The notes beneath the pieces are model-generated. The model did not search any database, had not been told where the DNA came from, and saw only the letters and a list, made by a program, of their open reading frames with translations. From Xylanibacter ruminicola (GTDB taxonomy: Bacteria; Bacteroidota; Bacteroidia; Bacteroidales; Bacteroidaceae): a DNA stretch of 64,000 nucleotides. A program made the position numbers and the translations under genes. This document shows, piece after piece, positions 18,935 to 25,841 of the stretch (position 1 is its first letter; the number at the start of each line of letters is the position of its first letter). The stretch spans positions 124,001-188,000 of the forward strand of contig NZ_FNRF01000004.1 of NCBI RefSeq assembly GCF_900107775.1. Direction: 5' to 3'.

Positions 18935-18961
18935 CTTCTCACATTTTTAGTTATTTCGGGC

Positions 18962-18969
18962 AAAAATAC
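18962..18969 (-). promoter_or_regulatory. -7 promoter box of the AddAB-like operon
   Basis: Minus strand TATTTTTG about 28 bp before the AddB-like start. TTG lies 19 bp upstream of it as a -33 candidate. The TATASSTATA palindrome is absent at -34.5, separating this operon from the surrounding regulon. Confidence 0.55.
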
Positions 18970-19036
18970 AAATTTAAATTCAAACCACAACACAAAATTT
19001 AAAAATATTACATATTATATTAGGTATAGGAAGGGA

Positions 19037-19945
19037 CTAATGATGAATTAGTCCCTTAGCGCCGATATACGAAACACTCTCAGAAGCGACTCGCTGAGCA
19101 TACATCAGGCAGTCCTCAAGTACAGAAACACATAAGTCAGAAACATGAGGTAGGCCTTTCTGGCCGAGTGCATGGATGAAGGTGGAAGAAGTCCAGTCAC
19201 CAGCGCCTTCGCCGTCGATGGCATCAGGATTCCAAACGGGATCGAGTTTCTTCCATTCAGCATCCCTCAGGCGATAGCGTAGCCCCTCCTGATTCAGTGT
19301 CTGGATGAACAGCTTGTCATCATAAGCATCTGAGAAAGAGACGTCTGGATGACGTTCGTTTGAGAATTTCACAATATCGCTGGCTGCAACGGCACGAAGG
19401 AAGTTGCGGTCTACGGGCTCGTTCGGCTCGTAATACACCAGCACTCCGCGTTCATGGAATAGCTGAGCCAGCAGGATGTTGCCAGGAGCACAGCGGTCAA
19501 AGAAGAACACGTCGGGCATCTCTTTCAGCGAATCAAAGAGTTCCTGTGCCTGTTTCAACGTCCAGAAACGGTGATTCACAAAGCGTCCACCACGAGGAGA
19601 ATGAGCCATATAGGCAGTCTTGGGTTTACCGTCACGACCAGTCTTATGGATGATGTCGAGGATTGTGGTACCACCATCAGGTGCATTGCTAACGAGGCGT
19701 GTGTCACAGCCATAAGCCTCCATATCAGCCTTCAGCTGGAAGCCCACCTCAGAATCATCGAGACGAGCAGCAGGCAAAGTATGCCAGCCGTACCAAGCGA
19801 GGATGGTCATAACATTGCCAGCAGTACCACCCACATGCTGGTAGATGACATTCACGTCCTTACCATTCTTCTCCTGAAGATTGTCAAGCGGGAAAGTACC
19901 CGCACCGAGGCATGTCAGCCCAAATTTCTCATTCATCTTATTCAT
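19037..19945 (-). CDS. PfkB/ribokinase-family sugar or nucleoside kinase
   Basis: The 302-residue protein shows the family's N-terminal glycine pair (HVGGTAGNV near 37-45) and the C-terminal anion-hole motif GAGDWTSS near 243-250, where the Asp is the catalytic base. Length is normal. The family phosphorylates ribose, nucleosides, fructose 1-phosphate and similar alcohols. It has its own regulon promoter, 80 bp after the end of the SIS-ARH gene on the same strand. In this setting the plausible substrate is ribose, ADP-ribose-derived sugar or a nucleoside released by the neighbouring glycohydrolases, which is inference from context. Confidence 0.88.
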   Translation of the reverse strand: MNKMNEKFGLTCLGAGTFPLDNLQEKNGKDVNVIYQHVGGTAGNVMTILAWYGWHTLPAARLDDSEVGFQLKADMEAYGCDTRLVSNAPDGGTTILDIIHKTGRDGKPKTAYMAHSPRGGRFVNHRFWTLKQAQELFDSLKEMPDVFFFDRCAPGNILLAQLFHERGVLVYYEPNEPVDRNFLRAVAASDIVKFSNERHPDVSFSDAYDDKLFIQTLNQEGLRYRLRDAEWKKLDPVWNPDAIDGEGAGDWTSSTFIHALGQKGLPHVSDLCVSVLEDCLMYAQRVASESVSYIGAKGLIHH

Positions 19946-19973
19946 ATCACCATTAAAAATTTAAATTCGTCGG

Positions 19974-20020
19974 CAAAGGTATGGTATTTTGCCCATATAA
20001 GGGGTTTAGATATAGGTATA
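19974..20020 (-). promoter_or_regulatory. Regulon promoter C, driving the PfkB kinase gene
   Basis: Palindrome TATAGGTATA at 20011-20020, -7 box (minus strand TACCTTTG) at 19974-19981, spacing 34.5 bp. The extended minus-strand motif is TTATACCTATATC, a full match to the consensus. Confidence 0.88.
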
Positions 20021-20024
20021 ACGG

Positions 20025-22382
20025 TTATTTCTCTAAGCAGAGAATCTCCCGCAGTTCGAGCGGGAGTTTCTCGTAAGCAAACGTGGCAAGAGATGGCGGC
20101 ACGGGCATGGTGGCGGCAGCGATGTTGCCAGCGATACAGGCCATCGTGTCGGTATCGCCCCCCAGGGAGATGGCACGGATCACGGCGTCTTCGAACGATT
20201 TGGCTTCAAGGAAACAGATGATGGATTCTGGCACACTCTTGTCACAGGCAGTCTCGAAGGTATAGTTTGGACGTATCTCATCGGTAGAGCGATGGAGGTT
20301 GTAGCCGAATGTCTGCTCGATGTATGAACGAATGTCAGTTTTTGACGAGCCTGTGCGGTTGAGATAGATGGCAGCTGCAACGGCCTGGGCACCACGGATG
20401 CCCTCGGGAGAGTTATGAGTTACTTCGGCAGTAATTTTGGCGAGTGCCAGACACTCGTCGAGCGAATGGGCGTACCAGGCTACAGGAGCAACACGCATGG
20501 CACTGCCGTTGCTGCCAGCCCCGTACGGTTCGCGGCTGTCAGAGCGGACCCAGGCACGAAAGTTTTTTCCGAACGAGTAAGATACGTATCTACGTGCGAA
20601 GCGTTTGTAGAGGTCGATGAGCTTCTGTTTCTGGTGTTCAGGATCGTCCATGAGCCACTTGGCGGTAGCAAGGGTAAGCACGGTATCATCGGTATATGTC
20701 ATGCTGACAAGGGGCTTGATGTGATCCTGGCCGGCAAGATTCTTGACCTTCTGTTTGTCTTTCTCGAGTTCGTATTTTGAGCCGAGCACCTCACCTACGA
20801 TACCACCGATAAGTCCATGATTGGGGAGAGATATTGGTGTGGATGGACTGACAGCAGAAACGTTCAGCAAACCATCGGGTTGAGGACAAAAACGGAGGGT
20901 ATAGCCCAGCCAGTTGATGTATGCATCGTTGAGGATGTCTGCATCGGCAGGTTGCCCCAAAAGGTATTTTTTCCACTCATCGCACCACTGGTAACCAGGT
21001 TTCTCGAACTCCAGTGCTCTACGGCATTTTACGTGGAAACGATCCTCGAGGAAGTCGCGACGTATGCGCTCTGGATTGTTGAGATAGCCCTTTTCGGGAT
21101 TAAGGATAGTCTGCTGTGTTTTCAGTGCATCGCGGCTATCATCGAAGGCGGCCATAAGGTATGGAACTTCGATGTCGGAGAAATGCAACCCGAGCAGGTT
21201 GATGCTGGTGTGTTCTGATTTGATTTGGAGTCGGTCAGTATATGAAACGTGGGGTGCGTTGAGTGCGAGAGCACCGTAGAGGGAGAAATCATCCTGAAAA
21301 CGGACGAGGTCGCGGAACGCACCCTTGCTGAAGCCACCGAGGTTTTCGGGATCGTTGGGATTGGAGTGGCGGTATTTTTCGCCAAAATCGCTGGTGAATA
21401 TGCTCATCTTGTAGAGCAGGTCGATGCTTCCCAGAGGCGTATCGATGTCAGTACGGATGATTACAACGGGGAGATGGCCTGGCAGACGATCAAGCAGGTT
21501 GCGACATAGTGACTCTTCACGCGGAGTGACCAACAGAACGAGGGCACAGTCGGTCTGGGAGTGCTTGGGGCTGCTGATGAAATTGGAGAGTGCGAGGAAA
21601 CGTCCATGGCATTCGTCACGGTAGTCGGAGATAACGCATGAGGCCAGTCCTGCTTCAGTCATGTTGCTCTCCAACTTGTGTGCTACGGGCTCTCCGTAAG
21701 AACCGAACAGAACAGTGAATTGGGTAATGGTTCTAAGGTCTGGCGGAGTGGTGGTGCCATCCACGCAGCGGTAAACGTAATTTTCGGCAGAGTCAACCGA
21801 CATCGCAAGTCGGCGCGAGAAATCAGCATCGCCTGTGAAGGCCTTGTATAATAACGCAAAGTACGCGAAGGTTCCGTTGACGCTGATGAATCCATCAGGG
21901 ATGTCGAAGTAATGGTTGGTGACTCCGTTGGGACAGGATTTCTTCACCCGACGGATGTTCGCGTTGTCATCCTCCGTGGGATTCATCGTTACGACGCAGC
22001 TATGTTCGGGATTGACAGCGGTCATGCGTTGTGAGACGTACACGACATCCTGATTCTTCAGTGATTTGCTAATAAGGAGAAGTTTCGAGTTCTTCAGAGT
22101 CTCGTCAGAAAGTGAGTTGGCCTGGTACGGTGTTATTGCCCTACCCAGTCCACAGTTGGTTCCGTAAAGGAGTGCAGCATATGCAGCCGAAGAATGAGAA
22201 CCGCCATGTCCCATCGCAATGAGAGGACGCTCAGGATTGTTGAGCAAGAACTGGCGCAGTGGTTCTACGTCGGTTTGTTCCGCCTGTTCGATGTACATGC
22301 GGGTTTCTGTCAGCAACTCGCTCATGAGCTTCTTTCCGCCCCGAGCTTTCGGTTTCTGTTGGTTTGTCTGTTTTGTTGTCAT
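20025..22382 (-). CDS. Double-SIS / ADP-ribosylglycohydrolase fusion protein
   Basis: The 785-residue protein has two parts. Residues about 30-430 resemble a tandem SIS (sugar isomerase, phosphosugar-binding) module: MGHGGSHSSAAYAALLYG with the phosphate-binding serines, then LLLISKSLKNQDVV, and a second half starting near 225 with LFGSYGEPVAHKLE. Residues about 515-785 are an ADP-ribosylglycohydrolase (ARH) domain: GGIVGEVLGSKYE, the metal-binding TYTDDTVLTLA, GNSAMR-like GSNGSAMRVAPV, THNSPEGIRGA and SLGGDTDTMACIAGN near 740. All ARH metal ligands appear intact, so hydrolysis of an ADP-ribose linkage is likely. The SIS half may bind a phosphosugar product or effector. It lies next to PfkB and just downstream of ART-NADAR, with its own regulon promoter. 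Confidence 0.88.
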   Translation of the reverse strand: MTTKQTNQQKPKARGGKKLMSELLTETRMYIEQAEQTDVEPLRQFLLNNPERPLIAMGHGGSHSSAAYAALLYGTNCGLGRAITPYQANSLSDETLKNSKLLLISKSLKNQDVVYVSQRMTAVNPEHSCVVTMNPTEDDNANIRRVKKSCPNGVTNHYFDIPDGFISVNGTFAYFALLYKAFTGDADFSRRLAMSVDSAENYVYRCVDGTTTPPDLRTITQFTVLFGSYGEPVAHKLESNMTEAGLASCVISDYRDECHGRFLALSNFISSPKHSQTDCALVLLVTPREESLCRNLLDRLPGHLPVVIIRTDIDTPLGSIDLLYKMSIFTSDFGEKYRHSNPNDPENLGGFSKGAFRDLVRFQDDFSLYGALALNAPHVSYTDRLQIKSEHTSINLLGLHFSDIEVPYLMAAFDDSRDALKTQQTILNPEKGYLNNPERIRRDFLEDRFHVKCRRALEFEKPGYQWCDEWKKYLLGQPADADILNDAYINWLGYTLRFCPQPDGLLNVSAVSPSTPISLPNHGLIGGIVGEVLGSKYELEKDKQKVKNLAGQDHIKPLVSMTYTDDTVLTLATAKWLMDDPEHQKQKLIDLYKRFARRYVSYSFGKNFRAWVRSDSREPYGAGSNGSAMRVAPVAWYAHSLDECLALAKITAEVTHNSPEGIRGAQAVAAAIYLNRTGSSKTDIRSYIEQTFGYNLHRSTDEIRPNYTFETACDKSVPESIICFLEAKSFEDAVIRAISLGGDTDTMACIAGNIAAATMPVPPSLATFAYEKLPLELREILCLEK

Positions 22383-22408
22383 GCTACTGTGATTTTATTT
22401 TCGCGGTG

Positions 22409-22455
22409 CAAAGGTCGCAAAATAAAAGCACAGTAGCCGTTTGGATATACGTATA
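22409..22455 (-). promoter_or_regulatory. Regulon promoter D, driving the SIS-ARH gene
   Basis: Palindrome TATACGTATA at 22446-22455, -7 box (minus strand GACCTTTG, one mismatch to TAnnTTTG) at 22409-22416, spacing 34.5 bp. The palindrome overlaps the sequence just after the NADAR stop codon. Confidence 0.82.
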
Positions 22456-22460
22456 AGGAA

Positions 22461-23039
22461 TTAACGCAGATACGAGATGAAAGCAAAAGCATCATCTGGC
22501 AATCTGTATTCCAATTTGCCATTGTCGCGTAGTTCCATGAGCAGGCGACCTAAAAGGTTAGGGCCTACATAACTATCGCCTTGAGTCTTGACACCCCATG
22601 TGTCGGGTGACTTTTTGCTAAAACTGTCTTGGTCTTCGACGATGAACTTGCCTATGGATCGTTCCAGTTCCTTACGAAACTCCTCGCTTTGTTCGTATTT
22701 CTGTGTCAGACAGAATTTCATAGCATCTACTATCATCTGTCCCCAGTCGGCACGGCGATGAGTCTTTTCCCAATGTTTGGTAGTGTATTTGGGATTGCCT
22801 GCCTGATAGATTGCCTTCACAGGTTCCGCATCCTTGAACTTCATCAGCTGGAACAATTGCTCAGAATTCTTGAACGTGACATCCTTATATATAATAGGTG
22901 TACGACCAAAATTGCCAAGAATACCCCAAGGCTCTTCTACCTTGCGAATGGTTACGCACTTGTCCTTGGGATAGGTTTCGATGGAATAGTACTCTGGGTA
23001 GAACTCCCTGATAAATGGGGCTATGCTGTAGAAACTCAT
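22461..23039 (-). CDS. NADAR-domain protein (YbiA-like N-glycosidase family)
   Basis: The 192-residue protein shows the NADAR hallmarks: WGILGNF at 38-44, FKNSEQLFQLMKF at 56-68 with the conserved Glu, a basic segment around 85-96, and YVGPNLLGRLLM near 157-168. The length is usual for the family. NADAR enzymes cleave N-glycosidic bonds; members include riboflavin-precursor hydrolases and enzymes that remove ADP-ribose from guanine bases, often paired with DNA- or RNA-modifying ADP-ribosyltransferases. Here it starts 12 bp after the stop of an ART-like gene, matching such a pairing. Reversal of the partner's modification is therefore the favoured role, by inference. Confidence 0.88.
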   Translation of the reverse strand: MSFYSIAPFIREFYPEYYSIETYPKDKCVTIRKVEEPWGILGNFGRTPIIYKDVTFKNSEQLFQLMKFKDAEPVKAIYQAGNPKYTTKHWEKTHRRADWGQMIVDAMKFCLTQKYEQSEEFRKELERSIGKFIVEDQDSFSKKSPDTWGVKTQGDSYVGPNLLGRLLMELRDNGKLEYRLPDDAFAFISYLR

Positions 23040-23051
23040 ATTCGTTACGAT

Positions 23052-23657
23052 TTAGAAACTATCAAATGGGATTTCTTTCTCGGAACCAGGGACAAGCTGG
23101 AAGTGCTTGGGATCGAGTTCCACCTTGTCGATACGGACAATACGAATCTTGTCGATGTTTAGAACAACACGGTTAGTAAGACCATCAGGCTTTGACTGGG
23201 CCTGAGGCCATGCGAAATACTCTAACCCAATTTCACTGAAGAACTTGGCTGCTGCTTTCTCAGCATCGAGATCGGCCTTGTTTGTGAGTTGCTTGATTGT
23301 GCCAGTCTTGCCAATGAGTTTGTTGCCTACATACTTGCGGAAGAGTTTACCCACCTGACGCGCTTCGTCGGGTACATGTTCGCCAAGCGCCTTTTCTGTA
23401 CGCTCGATAATGGAAAGATGGACAGGGCAGACTGAAAAGAGGTGGTTCTCCTCCGTCATATCGGGAATCTCAAGAGTATACACGTAATAGCTCTTGTTTT
23501 CTGGACGCTTCTTGTTATAGGCATAGTGAGCTGCCGAGGTGTACGATTCGGTGACATATGTTCCAAAACCGAACTTTGCTTTGCCGTCGCCTTCAAGGGC
23601 GTGGGCAATGTCGAACTGCTTGAAAAGCACTGATGTGCCATGGTAGAATGTTTCCAT
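23052..23657 (-). CDS. ADP-ribosyltransferase-like protein (ART fold, H-Y type)
   Basis: The start is set at METFYHGTS, complementary to 23655-23657, because the -7 box at 23677-23684 lies inside the longer frame. The 201-residue protein has YHGTS at 5-9 (His of an H-Y-E-type triad), then GDGKAKFGFGTYVTES at 23-38 (the Gx-G-x-Y-x-T strand that holds NAD) and AAHYAY. A late NRVVLNIDKIRIV strand resembles the (N)YV-x-F-x-x-x-x-I-x-I end of ART-PolyVal-type domains. The third catalytic acid is not assigned with certainty. It precedes NADAR by 12 bp, so the pair reads as transferase plus reversal enzyme, possibly a toxin-antitoxin or regulatory couple. The target (protein, DNA or RNA) cannot be read. 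Confidence 0.72.
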   Translation of the reverse strand: METFYHGTSVLFKQFDIAHALEGDGKAKFGFGTYVTESYTSAAHYAYNKKRPENKSYYVYTLEIPDMTEENHLFSVCPVHLSIIERTEKALGEHVPDEARQVGKLFRKYVGNKLIGKTGTIKQLTNKADLDAEKAAAKFFSEIGLEYFAWPQAQSKPDGLTNRVVLNIDKIRIVRIDKVELDPKHFQLVPGSEKEIPFDSF

Positions 23658-23676
23658 ATGTTCTAATATTGTTATG

Positions 23677-23684
23677 CAAATATA
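23677..23684 (-). promoter_or_regulatory. -7 promoter box of the ART-NADAR operon
   Basis: Minus strand TATATTTG, a perfect TAnnTTTG, 20 bp before the METF start. The palindrome at 23699-23708 is centred only 19.5 bp upstream of this box, where the RNA polymerase -33 contact would lie. The same site could therefore activate one side and repress or weakly affect this side. Confidence 0.65.
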
Positions 23685-23698
23685 CACATTATATCAAT

Positions 23699-23745
23699 TA
23701 TACCTATATATTAAAGTCTCATTTTCGCTTTTTTTAGTATTTTTG
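23699..23745 (+). promoter_or_regulatory. Regulon promoter E, driving the NDT-like gene (divergent from ART-NADAR)
   Basis: Palindrome TATACCTATA at 23699-23708, plus-strand -7 box TATTTTTG at 23738-23745, spacing 34.5 bp. The site sits between two divergent transcription units. Confidence 0.87.
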
Positions 23746-23770
23746 CAGCGTAAAACCAATAATTATCAGT

Positions 23771-24481
23771 ATGATAGAAGTTATTAAATCCCCTACTCCA
23801 GTTGCTGAGAAAACTCAGTGGACAGTTTTTCTTGCCGGTCCAATGAACGGTGCCCCCTCCTGGCAAGTTCAGGCTCCAAAAGCGGCAGCTAACGTAGGCA
23901 TTAACGGTGTAACATTTCTGAACCCGCGCAAGACCGAAAGGTTTGTTACAGGTACTTATCAGGTGAATTGGGAAACCTTCGGACTCCGTATGTGCGACGT
24001 CATCCTGTTCTGGATTCCGCCTCAGGCTCGTCCTATGAAACCATGGCGCTACTATGCCATCACCACGAGATTGGAAATGGCCGAGAATCTGGCACGCGGG
24101 CATAAGGTAATCATCGGCATTGACCCAGAGTTTAAGAATGAGAAAGGTGAAGATATGGCTGGTATTCACCATCTGAGGCGTATGGCGAAGTATTACGGAG
24201 TGGAGAATATCCATACTTCGCTGGAAGACTGTATGAAGGAACTAAAGGAGTGGATGGAACGTCCGCGTAAGGCAGAAGAGAAGGTACACCATATGGATGG
24301 TCCAGCATTTGAGCCGATGGACAAACTGAGCAGGACGATAAAACCGAGTACAAGTCGCAACGAAACGCTGATGGAGCACTGGAACCAGACCGTTTCTCCA
24401 GGCGATACAGTATATATAAACGGAGATTTCGGAGCCGAAGAATGGAGGCTTTTTCTGAACGGAACCATTATACAGCAATAA
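23771..24481 (+). CDS. Nucleoside 2-deoxyribosyltransferase-like protein with a C-terminal phosphoesterase-like tail
   Basis: The 236-residue protein has an N-terminal domain (about 15-160) with FLAGPMNG at 20-27, FLNPR, VNWETFGLRMCDVILFWIP and TTRLEMAEN, the signature of the Nuc_deoxyri_tr2 family: nucleotide binding, a D for leaving-group contacts and a catalytic Glu (in TRLEMAE). These enzymes break or exchange N-glycosidic bonds of nucleosides. Residues about 180-236 (SRNETLMEHWNQTV, then GDTVYINGDFG) resemble the N-terminal metal-binding strip of calcineurin-like phosphoesterases, but the rest of that fold is missing. The gene is divergent from ART-NADAR and shares the regulon site. A role in recycling NAD-derived nucleosides is inferred. 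Confidence 0.8.
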   Translation: MIEVIKSPTPVAEKTQWTVFLAGPMNGAPSWQVQAPKAAANVGINGVTFLNPRKTERFVTGTYQVNWETFGLRMCDVILFWIPPQARPMKPWRYYAITTRLEMAENLARGHKVIIGIDPEFKNEKGEDMAGIHHLRRMAKYYGVENIHTSLEDCMKELKEWMERPRKAEEKVHHMDGPAFEPMDKLSRTIKPSTSRNETLMEHWNQTVSPGDTVYINGDFGAEEWRLFLNGTIIQQ

Positions 24482-24491
24482 GCCGAATGGA

Positions 24492-24752
24492 TTAATCCTT
24501 CGGCTTTATCAATATAGGCTCAGTATAAGTATAGGTAACTCTGAAACCGATGTATGTGCATTTATCTCCATGTACCTCATCGGCTGTTTTAGGCATCTTA
24601 CATAATTTGGTATTAACGAGCCATTCTACATTTATCCCCTTTCGCCATAGAGGCCGCAGGTCACCATGGAATAGCTTCCACATATCAAGTGCATACCAGG
24701 TCAGTAAGAATCCTAATAGGAAGTCTCGTATGAATTTCAATACATTCTTCAT
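24492..24752 (-). CDS. Small membrane-associated protein of unknown function
   Basis: The 86-residue product starts MKNVLKFIRDFLLGFLLTWYALDMW, giving one hydrophobic segment at about 5-25, followed by a soluble basic tail. The ATG is 6 bp after the sigma factor stop, so it is probably co-transcribed with the sigma gene. It could be a membrane partner of the sigma factor, but it has no anti-sigma motif I can name. Confidence 0.6.
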   Translation of the reverse strand: MKNVLKFIRDFLLGFLLTWYALDMWKLFHGDLRPLWRKGINVEWLVNTKLCKMPKTADEVHGDKCTYIGFRVTYTYTEPILIKPKD

Positions 24753-24758
24753 ATGATA

Positions 24759-25631
24759 TCAACATAAGTGTCTAAGAAGCACACTTGACTTACTACTTTT
24801 ACGCATCTTGTCGATACCACGTTCACGAATCTGACGGACACGTTCACGAGAAAGCCCCATGTCGTAACCGATGTCATCAAGAGTTCTTTCCTGGCAACCT
24901 ATGCCAAAGCTCTGAATAACAATAGTCATTTCTCTATCGTTAAGTACAGAGCAAAGCACCTGCATAAGGTCGCTACACATCGAATCATAGTTAACTTTTC
25001 GGTCGGTAGCATACTCTGCTGATGAAGACAACATATCAGCCATGGTAGATCCCTCTCCTTCTGTGATAGGAGCATCAATACTGGATACGTGAGCTTCAGT
25101 CTGTATGGCTTTCTCAATCTTCTCTATTTCTATGGAAATAATATCACACAGTTCCTCTGCAGAAGGATTACGTTGATACTTCTGAAGGAATATATTCGTA
25201 GCATTCTTGATTTTGTTACTGATGGCTATTTGGCTTTGAGGCCTACGAACTATATTACTATAATCAGCTATTGACTGAAGGATGCTTTGGCGAATCCACC
25301 AAATGGCATAAGAGATAAACTTGAATCCACGTGTCTCATCAAACTTCTCTGCAGCAGTGATTAGTCCGATGTTTCCTTCACTAACCAGATCAATAAATGG
25401 AACACCCTGATTCTGATACTGCTTTGCAACAGATACCACAAAACGCAGATTGGCTTTAACAAGCTTGTCTTTGGCATCAGCACCTTTTTTACCTCCACCA
25501 TGAATGGCTTGGGCAAGTGCCACTTCCTCGTCAGTAGATATCATAGGTATTCTACTAATCTCAGTAAGATACTTGTCGAGAGACTCCTCAGAACGAGGGG
25601 TAATGCTTTTGTTAATTTTGAATTGTCTCAT
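24759..25631 (-). CDS. RpoD-like sigma-70 factor, divergent paralogue
   Basis: The start is placed at the ATG of MRQFKINKSIT, because the -7 box (25659-25666) lies inside a longer TTG-initiated frame. The 290-residue protein has the layout of the Bacteroidota primary sigma: region 1.2 (SLDKYLTEISRIP), region 2 (LRFVVSVAKQYQNQGVPFIDLVSEGNIGL and FKFISYAIWWIRQSI), region 3 and region 4 (ERTLDDIGYDMGLSRERVRQIRERGI). It differs from the housekeeping copy in having GGGKKGADAKD in region 1.2/2 and an unusual region 3. Its promoter is a regulon site, so the regulon contains its own sigma paralogue. Whether it reads these promoters is untested. Confidence 0.9.
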   Translation of the reverse strand: MRQFKINKSITPRSEESLDKYLTEISRIPMISTDEEVALAQAIHGGGKKGADAKDKLVKANLRFVVSVAKQYQNQGVPFIDLVSEGNIGLITAAEKFDETRGFKFISYAIWWIRQSILQSIADYSNIVRRPQSQIAISNKIKNATNIFLQKYQRNPSAEELCDIISIEIEKIEKAIQTEAHVSSIDAPITEGEGSTMADMLSSSAEYATDRKVNYDSMCSDLMQVLCSVLNDREMTIVIQSFGIGCQERTLDDIGYDMGLSRERVRQIRERGIDKMRKSSKSSVLLRHLC

Positions 25632-25658
25632 ATTTGATCTCATTTGATATTTCAGGTG

Positions 25659-25705
25659 CAAAGGTAGGGAAATTAGACGATAGTAGCCTTCCAGATATAC
25701 CTATA
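25659..25705 (-). promoter_or_regulatory. Regulon promoter F, driving the sigma factor gene
   Basis: Palindrome TATACCTATA at 25696-25705, -7 box (minus strand TACCTTTG) at 25659-25666, spacing 34.5 bp. The extended minus-strand motif is TTATAGGTATATC. Confidence 0.88.
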
Positions 25706-25770
25706 ACGAAATACCCATAATCTTTATGTCGTTGCATAAGATTAACAAGCCAAAGATGTTAAATCAATGT

Positions 25771-25818
25771 TATAACTAAATAATCATTTGGAGGTTTTAA
25801 ACCTTTTTCATACCTTTG
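25771..25818 (+). promoter_or_regulatory. Promoter of the 465-residue gene with a degenerate regulon-like site
   Basis: The -7 box TACCTTTG is at 25811-25818, 24 bp before the ATG. At 25771-25780 the sequence TATAACTAAA matches the regulon palindrome at 8 of 10 positions, but its centre is 35.5 bp from the box. It may be a weakened site or chance. Confidence 0.45.
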
Positions 25819-25841
25819 CATACATATTAATATAAAGACCT

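Noticed and set aside
23658..23687. Upstream start for the ART-like gene
   Set aside because: The -7 box at 23677-23684 would lie inside the coding sequence; METF at 23657 is downstream of the expected transcription start.
24500..24545. TATAAGTATAGGTA in the 86-residue gene as an eighth regulon site
   Set aside because: It is inside a coding region, not palindromic in the core and not followed by a -7 box at the right distance.
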